DNA from: Nitrosococcus halophilus Nc 4
Lineage (GTDB): Bacteria > Pseudomonadota > Gammaproteobacteria > Nitrosococcales > Nitrosococcaceae
Assembly: GCF_000024725.1 (NCBI RefSeq)
Contig: NC_013960.1
Coordinates: 2,838,001 to 2,902,000 of the forward strand
DNA: 64,000 nucleotides
Reading direction: 5' to 3'
The notes beneath the pieces were generated by a model. The model was given only the letters and a program-made list of their open reading frames with translations. It searched no databases and was not told the origin of the DNA. The translations under genes and the position numbers were made by a program. Every line of letters begins with the position of its first letter. Position 1 is the first letter of the stretch. Below are positions 57,105 through 64,000 of this stretch, one piece after another.

Positions 57105-59686
57105 ATAAAAATATCCCCAGTTTCGATGAAGTGATCTTAGGCTGTTTTTTCCAGGATCTAGGCAAGTTTATGCAGCGAGCCCATGGCGCCGTCAGCCAGA
57201 TGCCCGCTGAAGTCCGCCAACGGGAATCGGTGCTATTGCCCGTTTACAATGGGCGTTATGGTTATAAGCATGTGCTATGGAGCGAAGCCTTTTTCCATTG
57301 GATGGAGCGGCAAGGTCTTTCTTTCCCTGGTGGAGTGAACCTCAATCAAGTCCGTAACATGGCGGTATTTCACCACAAACCCGAAGCCTTTGGCGCTTTG
57401 GGTCGGTTGGCTGCCGAGGCAGATCGTTTATCCTCGGGCATGGATCGGAAGGCCCAGGATGAAGAAGATGAATTAAAGACTGGGGAAAGAGGGTGGGATC
57501 ATTTTATCAAAACTCCCTTGGTTTCTACTTTCAGCCAAGTGGATCTGGGACTCGGTGAGCCGCAGCGGCGCTATCACCCTTTACTGGAATTAAATCCCCA
57601 TGAAAACATCCAGCCTCGCCCTTTAGAGGCGCTGGCGATTGATAGCTATCCTGCCCAGTATCGTCAGCTTTGGAAAGGGTTTTGCGGCGAATTTACGCGC
57701 CTTTGCCAAGAGATGAATAACCTCCCCCTTTTCCATGAGTCGCTGTTAAGCCTTTCGGAGCGCTACACCTGGGCAATCCCGTCTTCCACGGTGGATCTGC
57801 CTGACATCTCGCTGCATGACCACAATCAAACGGTGGCCGCCATTGGCGCTTGTCTCTATCAGTTCCATGAAGCCCGAAGGGAATTAGATAATGAGGCCGC
57901 GATTCGGGATCGGGAAATCCCTAAATTCCGATTGTTAGTAGGCGATCTTTCGGGAATTCAGCACTCTTTGTTTTTACTGGCCCACCAGCAGGTTAAAGGG
58001 GTGAATAAAATCCTTCGGGCGCGTTCCTTTCTCATGGGCATGATCCTGGAAGCGGCGGCCTTGCTTTGCCGGGAAACGTTGCTAGCGTCTCCCTACCAAT
58101 TCATTCAACGGGCTGGCGGCCGCTTTGTGCTGTTGCTGCCTACATCCGAAGGACTTGAAGGGCAAGTGGCGCAGCTCCGGCGGAGAATTGATAGCTGGAT
58201 GCAGAACCGTTATTTGGGGGAATTGTCGTTAAATCTGGCTTTATCTCCTCTGTTTGCGGGGAAGGATTTCTTGGGGGGGCAATTTCAGCAGGTTTATGAA
58301 TCCTTAGTGCTAAATTTGGAGGAGGCCAAACAAACAGCCTTGGAGACTGCCTATCAAGCAGTGCAGCCGGTGACCTATGAGGAGCTTGGCCCCTGCCAGG
58401 TCTGCGATCGTCGCCCCGCAGTCCATTACGAACAAGGAGAGGATGGCGCCGAAATTCGTCGCTGCTCGGTCTGCCATAAAGAGCAGCGGATAGGGGGTTG
58501 GCTACCCAAGACCCAGGGATTGAGTTGGCGGGAAGGAGGCCGGGCAAATAAGCGGGAAGAGCTTTTCTTTGATCGCTATGTGTTGAGGCTAGAGGAAACT
58601 GCTCCTAGGCCGCTACGCGAGCACCTTTCTGCTTGCCGCCTTTATCAAGGTGAAGGTGAGGCGATAGAGGATTCCTCTTTGGCCCAGCGTTATCTCGCCG
58701 CTTATGTCCCCCTGCTGGGGGAAGAAGAGGGATCTCGGCCAGAATATGCTTGTCTGAGCGAGGAAGCGAAAGCCGTGCAGGCGGGTGATCTCAAAACCTT
58801 TGAGCACTTGGCGGCTGAAGCCCGTGAAGCTGAGGGGGAAGGAGGAGACAAAAACCTTCTTGGCAAGCCCTTTCTAGCCGTACTGAAAGCCGACGTGGAT
58901 CGGCTTGGGTTTATTTTTGGTCATGGCCTATGTGATCCCGATAAGCGGCAGGACCGGGCGACTATCAGTCGTTTCGCCCAACTTTCCCGAATGATGGACT
59001 TCTTTTTCACCGGGCGGCTTTATCAGCTATTGGCGACTCGGCATCGGGCCACCTACACCGTCTACGCCGGCGGGGATGATCTGCTCCTGATTGGCCCTTG
59101 GCGTCAAACCATCACTGAATTGCTCCCCGATCTTCACCAGGAATTCCGCCGTTATGTGGGCGATAACCCCAATATCACCCTCTCGGCAGGGGTGGAGTTG
59201 ATCCAGGCCAATCAACCCTTGAACCGGGCCGTTTGGCGTGCCGAAGAACGATTGGAGCAGGCTAAAGGTGAGGGGATCAAAGACGAGGGTCATAAAGGTC
59301 GTAATCGAGTCTCCCTTTTTACCGGGCAGCCCCTGGTCTGGGAGCTGTTACCCGGTGTGCTGGAAGTCGCTGAAGATCTGCACCGACATCTTCGCAACAA
59401 GCTTGTGAGCACCTCATTTGTTTATAAGTTGCGGTATTTTTTGGAGCAGCGGCGGAAATTGGAACAGGAGAAGGATATGAACTGCGCCGATTGGCGTGCC
59501 CGCTGGGGTTATCACCTGGCCCGCCATATTGGTGAGCAGCGCGGTTTAACTTCCGCACAGCAAGCTGAATTGTCTTTTTTTTACAACCGCTTGCTGGGCT
59601 TAACGGTAGATCTGCGCCAGAAGGAGCAAATCGAATTGACAAGTCTTATTCCCATAAGCATTGCCCTTTACCGTAACCGGAGCTAA
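57101..59686 (+). CDS. cas10: Type III-A CRISPR-associated protein Cas10/Csm1
   Basis: The large subunit of the Csm complex, 861 residues. The Palm cyclase motif is intact (YAGGDDLLLIG, GGDD at 657-660), so cyclic oligoadenylate synthesis on target RNA binding is expected. The N-terminal HD domain is damaged: the motif reads CFFQDLGKFMQRAHG, with Gln18-Asp19 where active enzymes have His-Asp, so single-stranded DNase activity is probably lost. A zinc ribbon lies around residues 430-465 (CQVCDRRPAVHY, RRCSVCHKEQ). The first Palm-like domain (FRLLVGDLSGIQHSLFLLAH) lacks GGDD, as usual. It is coupled to the CARF gene and followed 14 bases later by csm2. Confidence 0.95.
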   Translation: MNKNIPSFDEVILGCFFQDLGKFMQRAHGAVSQMPAEVRQRESVLLPVYNGRYGYKHVLWSEAFFHWMERQGLSFPGGVNLNQVRNMAVFHHKPEAFGALGRLAAEADRLSSGMDRKAQDEEDELKTGERGWDHFIKTPLVSTFSQVDLGLGEPQRRYHPLLELNPHENIQPRPLEALAIDSYPAQYRQLWKGFCGEFTRLCQEMNNLPLFHESLLSLSERYTWAIPSSTVDLPDISLHDHNQTVAAIGACLYQFHEARRELDNEAAIRDREIPKFRLLVGDLSGIQHSLFLLAHQQVKGVNKILRARSFLMGMILEAAALLCRETLLASPYQFIQRAGGRFVLLLPTSEGLEGQVAQLRRRIDSWMQNRYLGELSLNLALSPLFAGKDFLGGQFQQVYESLVLNLEEAKQTALETAYQAVQPVTYEELGPCQVCDRRPAVHYEQGEDGAEIRRCSVCHKEQRIGGWLPKTQGLSWREGGRANKREELFFDRYVLRLEETAPRPLREHLSACRLYQGEGEAIEDSSLAQRYLAAYVPLLGEEEGSRPEYACLSEEAKAVQAGDLKTFEHLAAEAREAEGEGGDKNLLGKPFLAVLKADVDRLGFIFGHGLCDPDKRQDRATISRFAQLSRMMDFFFTGRLYQLLATRHRATYTVYAGGDDLLLIGPWRQTITELLPDLHQEFRRYVGDNPNITLSAGVELIQANQPLNRAVWRAEERLEQAKGEGIKDEGHKGRNRVSLFTGQPLVWELLPGVLEVAEDLHRHLRNKLVSTSFVYKLRYFLEQRRKLEQEKDMNCADWRARWGYHLARHIGEQRGLTSAQQAELSFFYNRLLGLTVDLRQKEQIELTSLIPISIALYRNRS

Positions 59687-59700
59687 TAAGGAGAATTGTT

Positions 59701-60162
59701 ATGTCCTACCGTCCATTACCTCATCGTTCTTCAAGAGAACAAGGCCCCCCTCGGATACCCAAACCTGAAACACAATGCTATTTCGAAGCGGATGGGAAAA
59801 CTCCTCGCGCGGCTTTAGTGGATGAAGAAGCTGAGCAACTTGCCCAAGAAATGTCGAAGGTTTCCCATACGCAGTTGAGGCGGTTTTATGGAGATGTGCT
59901 CAGTTTGCGAAGGCGGCTAGAAGCGAAAGCAAGCAAAATTGAAAAGGAGTCGCTGTTTCGTGAATTGCTGCCGGAATTCAAGATGCTCAAAGCCAAGGCA
60001 GTCTACGCCGATGGCCGCTTAGGTCATCGAGATTTTGCCCCCTTGCTCGGCTTTATTATCAATCATACCTACTCGGTGAGAAGAGTTGAGGAGTTTGATG
60101 CTTTCTGTAAGCACTTTCAAGCTGTTGTGGCATTTCATAAATTTTATGGGAAGAAAAAGTAA
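59701..60162 (+). CDS. csm2: Type III-A CRISPR-associated protein Csm2 (small subunit)
   Basis: Csm2 is the small helical subunit that lines the inner filament of the Csm complex. The 153-residue protein starts with a basic, Pro-rich tail and then shows the helical core LVDEEAEQLAQEMSKVSHTQ, LRRFYGDVLSLRRRLEAKAS, ELLPEFKMLKAKAVYADGRL and the aromatic C-terminus. A strong AAGGAGA precedes its ATG. csm3 follows after three bases. Confidence 0.93.
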   Translation: MSYRPLPHRSSREQGPPRIPKPETQCYFEADGKTPRAALVDEEAEQLAQEMSKVSHTQLRRFYGDVLSLRRRLEAKASKIEKESLFRELLPEFKMLKAKAVYADGRLGHRDFAPLLGFIINHTYSVRRVEEFDAFCKHFQAVVAFHKFYGKKK

Positions 60163-60165
60163 ACG

Positions 60166-60918
60166 ATGAGAAAGGACATAAAATACCTAACCACCCGCCA
60201 TATTACTGGAGTCATCGACATTCTTTCGGGGCTGCATATTGGCGCTGGCAATGACGCCATAGAAATTGGCGGGATCGATAATCCAGTAATCAAACACCCT
60301 TTGACGGGGGAGCCTTATATTCCGGGTTCCAGCCTCAAGGGCAAGTTGCGTTCCTTGCTGGAATGGTCTTTGGGCAAGATCGAGGAAGACGGCAAGGTTT
60401 GGGGGAGTGATGGGGAAAAAAATTATGAGGACACCGATCCGGTGCTTCGAATCTTCGGCACCAGCCATAAAAAATGGCAAGGAGGGCCGACCCGGCTCAT
60501 GGTGCGGGATGCCTTTCTAAATCCTGATTGGCTAGCTCGAGCGCCATTCGAAACATTATCTCTTGAGGAAAAAGCTGAAGTTACTATTGACCGGATCCAG
60601 GGAAAAGCCCGAAATGGAGGCTTACGGCAAACCGAGCGGGTGCCTGCGGGAGCGCAATTCCAAATGGAGCTTATCTTCAAGGTGTTTTCCATTGGAGAAG
60701 ATGAGGGTGCAACAGATCTCCTGTGTCTTAACCGATTGCTGGAAGCGATGAAACTATTGGAGCAGGACGCCCTTGGCGGCTCAGGCTCCCGTGGTTATGG
60801 GCGGATATGTTTTTGCGATTTGAAGCTGGATAAACGGGATATTCAGGACTCTTTTGATGCCATTGAACATTTTGATAAAGAAAAGCCGATAAAGATTGTG
60901 ACAGGAGTGGCGGCGTGA
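60166..60918 (+). CDS. csm3: Type III-A CRISPR-associated RAMP protein Csm3 (backbone RNase)
   Basis: Csm3 forms the filament backbone and cuts target RNA every six bases. The RAMP pattern TGVIDILSGLHIGAGNDAIE, the catalytic Asp region GGIDNPVIKHP (Asp38, corresponding to the slicer Asp of characterised Csm3), GEPYIPGSSLKGKLRSLLEW and the Gly-rich GGSGSRGYGRI are complete. 250 residues. Its stop codon overlaps the csm4 GTG. Confidence 0.95.
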   Translation: MRKDIKYLTTRHITGVIDILSGLHIGAGNDAIEIGGIDNPVIKHPLTGEPYIPGSSLKGKLRSLLEWSLGKIEEDGKVWGSDGEKNYEDTDPVLRIFGTSHKKWQGGPTRLMVRDAFLNPDWLARAPFETLSLEEKAEVTIDRIQGKARNGGLRQTERVPAGAQFQMELIFKVFSIGEDEGATDLLCLNRLLEAMKLLEQDALGGSGSRGYGRICFCDLKLDKRDIQDSFDAIEHFDKEKPIKIVTGVAA

Positions 60919-61877
60919 CGGTCTGGTGTCTCCACCTGCACTTACAGGGACCTATTGCCACCCCCTTGCATTCGGGGACTTTATTTGGCCATCTTTGTTG
61001 GGCGCATCGCCTTATGAAGGGGGAGGATTCCCTGATCCGTTGGCTCAAAGCATTGCCAGAATCCCCCTGGCTTATCTCCGATGCCTTCCCTGCTGGGTGT
61101 TTGCCACGCCCCCTGTTGGCGCCGGAGCGGCTGCCCCGGCAAGCCCCGGAAGAAGATAAAGCGGCATTCACCGAGCGGTTGCAGAAAGCAAAAAAACAAA
61201 AAAAGCAGTCCTGGATATCGGTGCGGGATTTTCTCGCTCTGCGAGAGGGGTTGAGCGGAGAGGCTTTAAACTGGCGCCTGGCTGACGCTGACGAGCAAAC
61301 TGCTGCCAACGGTAAAGTGGTTAGCTACCATCAACCTCATAACACCATCCACCGACTGACGGGGACTACTCCCGAGACCGGCGGACTCTATTTCATGGAA
61401 GAACGGTGGCATGGGAAAGGAGCAGAAAAGTTGGATGTCTATCTCCAAGCGCCGGATGCTTCCACGGAACAGTTGCGCCATTTGTTTGCGACGATAGGCG
61501 AGCAGGGGTTTGGGCGGGATGCGAGTCTGGGCCGGGGAAGATTCTCGGTCGAGGCAATCGACACTGCCGATTCGACCTTGTTCCAATATACCGGCAACCG
61601 CCTTCTCAGCCTCTCCCATGGCAGTCTCACCTCCAACATGAGGGCACCCCGCTATAAGTTGCACGTGCACTACGGCAAGCTCGGAGGGCTTTTCGCGGGC
61701 GGGGTGCGTAGCCCTTTTAAACGTCCTTTACTGTTGCTCAAGCCAGGAGCGACCTTCGAGCCTGCTGGTGAGGAGCCTTTTGGAGAATGGCTGAGTGATG
61801 TGCATCCCGACCATCCGGAGATAGGACACCATGCCTGGCATTTGTGCTTGCCTTACACGGAAACGGAGGTTCATTGA
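60915..61877 (+). CDS. csm4: Type III-A CRISPR-associated RAMP protein Csm4
   Basis: Csm4 binds the 5' handle of crRNA at the foot of the complex next to Cas10. This 320-residue RAMP protein opens MTVWCLHLHLQGPIATPLHS with GTLFGHLCWAHRL. The conserved C-terminal Gly-rich loop is GFGRDASLGRGRFSVEAID, followed by the AGGVRSPFKRPLLLLKPG segment. It starts with GTG in a 4-base overlap with csm3 and ends in a TGATG overlap with csm5. Confidence 0.93.
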   Translation: MTVWCLHLHLQGPIATPLHSGTLFGHLCWAHRLMKGEDSLIRWLKALPESPWLISDAFPAGCLPRPLLAPERLPRQAPEEDKAAFTERLQKAKKQKKQSWISVRDFLALREGLSGEALNWRLADADEQTAANGKVVSYHQPHNTIHRLTGTTPETGGLYFMEERWHGKGAEKLDVYLQAPDASTEQLRHLFATIGEQGFGRDASLGRGRFSVEAIDTADSTLFQYTGNRLLSLSHGSLTSNMRAPRYKLHVHYGKLGGLFAGGVRSPFKRPLLLLKPGATFEPAGEEPFGEWLSDVHPDHPEIGHHAWHLCLPYTETEVH

Positions 61878-63034
61878 TGGCCACTTTTACCTTTCGTGCC
61901 CAACCTTTAACACCTATTCACATCGGAACCGGGGAAAAAATTGCGCCTGAGGAGTATGTGTTGGACGGCAACCGACTCGTGCGGTTTTCCACAGCGGCGG
62001 TGTTGCAGAATATGTCTCCTCCGCAGAAGCGGGATTTACAGCGGCTGTTGGATAACAATCAGTTCACCAAAGCCCAGGCAGTAATTCGCCATGCCTGCGA
62101 TCCCGCACGCCACAGCCTTTCTTCTTGTGGGGTGGGTGCAAAAAGCTACCATGAATTGAATAATATTTTGCAGCGCCCGGAGCGGAACTGCGAAGTGCAT
62201 CCTTTTGTGCGGAATCCCGGAGATAGCCGCCCTTATTTACCCGGTTCCTCCCTTAAGGGGGCCATTCGTACTGCCGTGATTAACTACTTTACTAACCATT
62301 TTCCTCGAGGGAATCGTGATGAAATTCATTCCGTTGTGAAAGAAAAGCCATTGAAGGAGCAGGCGCGCGTTTTGGAAGAACAGGCTTTAAATCGGCGGTT
62401 CTCGGCCACGGAAAAAGATCCGTTGCGGTTGCTGAAAATACCGGATGCGCCATTACCTTTGGATTGTACTCAGGTGGATCGGGCCGTTCAATGGAAAAAG
62501 GGGGATAAGGGCGACGCCAGGAAGGGAATGCAAATGCACTTTGAACGCTTGCATTGCCGCCAGGATGACTCTGATTTTCATTTTAATCTTACGATCCATT
62601 TTGATGAGATCCAAGCAGAGCATGGTTACATCAAAAAACTGCTAGGCCGTTCCTTGGATTGGCCCCTGATTCAACAAGCTTGTAATCAGTTTTACTGGGG
62701 CCGGTTAAACGCCGAGCTGAATAAGTTCTATCCCAAGGGCAGTGAAATCTATCAGAAGGTCAAAGGGGGGATTGCTTGGCAGGATGCCGATGGCCGCAGA
62801 ATTTTAGCTCACCCACCGTGGAAGGATCGGCTGTTGCTGCGAGTGGGCCGCTTCAGCCATTTTGAGTCCCTGTCCGTGGATGATTTGCGGAACGGTCATC
62901 GGCCCCAGGCTAAGAATCCTCGCCATAAGCGCATTACTGACATGGGCAGCACCCGAACTCTCTGCGAATACAATGACCAGGGCGAGCGGCTGCCCTTTGG
63001 CTGGCTATTGTTAATATTATGCGAGAAAGGGTGA
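61877..63034 (+). CDS. csm5: Type III-A CRISPR-associated RAMP protein Csm5
   Basis: Csm5 caps the filament and takes part in crRNA 3' trimming. The 385-residue protein opens MATFTFRAQPLTPIHIGTGE with KIAPEEYVLDGNRLVRF, and has the RAMP loop PYLPGSSLKGAIRTAVINYF. The C-terminus has RRLPFG-type residues (GERLPFGWLLLILCEKG). The ATG at 61877 overlaps the csm4 stop codon; the longer frame from 61844 lies within csm4 and is rejected. Confidence 0.93.
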   Translation: MATFTFRAQPLTPIHIGTGEKIAPEEYVLDGNRLVRFSTAAVLQNMSPPQKRDLQRLLDNNQFTKAQAVIRHACDPARHSLSSCGVGAKSYHELNNILQRPERNCEVHPFVRNPGDSRPYLPGSSLKGAIRTAVINYFTNHFPRGNRDEIHSVVKEKPLKEQARVLEEQALNRRFSATEKDPLRLLKIPDAPLPLDCTQVDRAVQWKKGDKGDARKGMQMHFERLHCRQDDSDFHFNLTIHFDEIQAEHGYIKKLLGRSLDWPLIQQACNQFYWGRLNAELNKFYPKGSEIYQKVKGGIAWQDADGRRILAHPPWKDRLLLRVGRFSHFESLSVDDLRNGHRPQAKNPRHKRITDMGSTRTLCEYNDQGERLPFGWLLLILCEKG

Positions 63035-63051
63035 TTGAAAGGACAAGTCTC

Positions 63052-63645
63052 ATGCCTACTGTTGCATCCCAGGCGGGTCGAGCCGCGAACTCATTACCTG
63101 CAAAGCACCTCATCACTGTCGAGGCTTATCGCAAAATGGGAGAAGCCGGTATTTTTTCGCCCGAGGCGCGAGTGGAATTAATTGAAGGGGAGATCTTCGA
63201 TAGGGCGCCCATTGGAAGCGAACATGCCTCCATGGTGAAAAGGATCAACGAAGGGTGGGTATCTGCTTTGCGGGGACGGGCTATTGTTTCCGTTCAAGAT
63301 CCCGTGGTGCTAGGGGATCTCTCGGAACCGCAACCTGATCTTGCCCTGTTGCGGAGGAGGGAGGACTTTTACGCGGGATGTCATCCGAGCAGGGAAGATA
63401 TTCTCCTTATCGTCGAAATCTCAGACACGTCCGCGCGTTATGATCGAGAGGTCAAGGTGCCCCTCTACGCCCGCCATGATATACCCGAAGCCTGGTTGAT
63501 GGATCTCCAGCAACAACGCTTGGAAGTCTATTATGGCCCGAAAGCAGGTGAGTACCAGCATATTGATTTTTACCGAGAAGGGGTAGTTTCGCCCCAGGCT
63601 TTTCCCGATCTCAAACTGTCATTTGCCGGCTTGGGTTGGAAATAG
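63052..63645 (+). CDS. Uma2 family (DUF820) protein in the CRISPR operon
   Basis: A 197-residue Uma2-family protein with a PD-(D/E)XK-like core: VELIEGEIFDRAPIGSEHAS, EPQPDLALLRRREDFY with the central Asp, and DILLIVEISDTSARYDREVK with the ExS motif, then HDIPEAWLMDLQQQRLEVY. It is 17 bases downstream of csm5 in the same direction and upstream of a CARF gene, so it is probably co-transcribed with the csm operon. Whether it is a functional accessory nuclease or a passenger is unknown. ATG 63052 is preferred over 63019, which lies within csm5. Confidence 0.85.
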   Translation: MPTVASQAGRAANSLPAKHLITVEAYRKMGEAGIFSPEARVELIEGEIFDRAPIGSEHASMVKRINEGWVSALRGRAIVSVQDPVVLGDLSEPQPDLALLRRREDFYAGCHPSREDILLIVEISDTSARYDREVKVPLYARHDIPEAWLMDLQQQRLEVYYGPKAGEYQHIDFYREGVVSPQAFPDLKLSFAGLGWK

Positions 63646-63690
63646 CAAGGCGGAGTTTTTCACAAAAAAATAAAGATAACGATAATTAAT

Positions 63691-64000
63691 ATGACCACCA
63701 TTTTAATCTGCACCGTGGGCGGCTCCCATCAACCCATTGTCACTACTATCCAAGAAGCCCGCCCCGACTTTGTTTGCTTTATCTGCACGGGCAGAGATCT
63801 GGCCACGGAAAAACCCGGATCGGAGGTGCAGATTGTAGGGCAGGGTAATATCATCAAAGCCAATCCCAACGACCGCTCCCCTACCTTGCCTAATATCCCT
63901 ACTCAAGCGGGTCTCCAAGCCGATCAGTATGAGCTTTGTATCGTTCCGGCGGATGATCTGGAAGAGGGGGTAGAGGTAATTTTACGGAAGTTGGCCGAGC
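63691..64000 (+). CDS. Second CARF-domain protein (TIGR02710-like), partial at window edge
   Basis: The frame opens MTTILICTVGGSHQPIVTTI, the CARF signature of the TIGR02710 CRISPR-associated family. It continues PDFVCFICTGRDLATEKPGS, EVQIVGQGNIIKANPNDRSP, YELCIVPADDLEEGVEVILR and runs off the window after 103 codons without a stop. The CTVGGSHQP loop is the expected cyclic-oligoadenylate-binding strand turn. Its effector domain lies outside. It is the only intact-looking CARF gene here and the likely recipient of the Cas10 signal. Confidence 0.82.
   Translation, partial: MTTILICTVGGSHQPIVTTIQEARPDFVCFICTGRDLATEKPGSEVQIVGQGNIIKANPNDRSPTLPNIPTQAGLQADQYELCIVPADDLEEGVEVILRKLAE

Overview
The window reads as a chromosomal segment of a gammaproteobacterium, most likely a Chromatiales-type organism such as Nitrosococcus. 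This is an inference from gene content and protein style; no 16S gene is present. Housekeeping genes are dense, of moderate GC and gammaproteobacterial in type (fabA, acnB, hflD, DUF1631, DUF1820, RibBX-type ribBA). They are mixed with many mobile-element remnants.

Layout. 1-16 kb: the 3' end of pnp, a large foldback element, glycogen phosphorylase, a DUF1631 protein, fabA, a DUF455 ferritin-like protein, a pyruvate dehydrogenase operon (pdhA, pdhB and one gene fusing E2 to E3), argG, a secretin-domain protein and purB. 16-25.5 kb: an unrecognised protein, acnB, an HNH nuclease, a DJ-1/PfpI protein, a DUF4398/OmpA lipoprotein pair, and mnmA-hflD. 25.5-26.2 kb: a decayed IscB-type remnant (RRXRR fragment plus an omega-RNA-like leader) directly upstream of mnmA. 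26.2-33 kb: queD-folE2, xseB-ispA, ribF, a TPR protein, a 2-hydroxyacid dehydrogenase, and DUF1820, cupin and DUF1992 genes. 33-34.5 kb: a decayed IS200/IS605-type element with a tnpB pseudogene and a divergent ribbon-helix-helix microgene. 34.6-42.5 kb: egtB-egtD (ergothioneine), glyA-nrdR-ribD-ribE-ribBA and rnhB. 42.5-49.6 kb: accessory DNA with hlyIII, nhaA, a second tnpB/RHH element, an IS256-family copy, gene fragments and a Uma2 gene. 49.7-53.4 kb: prfC and a phosphatase gene lying between two inverted copies of a ~95-bp MITE-like repeat.

53.4-64 kb is a type III-A CRISPR-Cas locus: cas6, a CARF gene of the NE0113/TIGR02584 type, cas10 (csm1), csm2, csm3, csm4, csm5, a Uma2-family gene, and the start of a second CARF gene (TIGR02710-like) that runs off the window. 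The first CARF gene is split by a 1316-bp IS256-family element, with a clean 8-bp target duplication, inside its nucleotide-binding TGLSP motif. Cas10 keeps the GGDD cyclase motif, but its HD nuclease motif reads QD. The expected output of the locus is therefore cyclic oligoadenylate signalling to the second CARF protein plus Csm3 RNA cleavage. No CRISPR array lies in the window.

The two IS256 copies are in direct orientation 8.15 kb apart and differ at one base seen by eye. The upstream copy lacks a target duplication and joins two unrelated broken genes, which points to past rearrangement.
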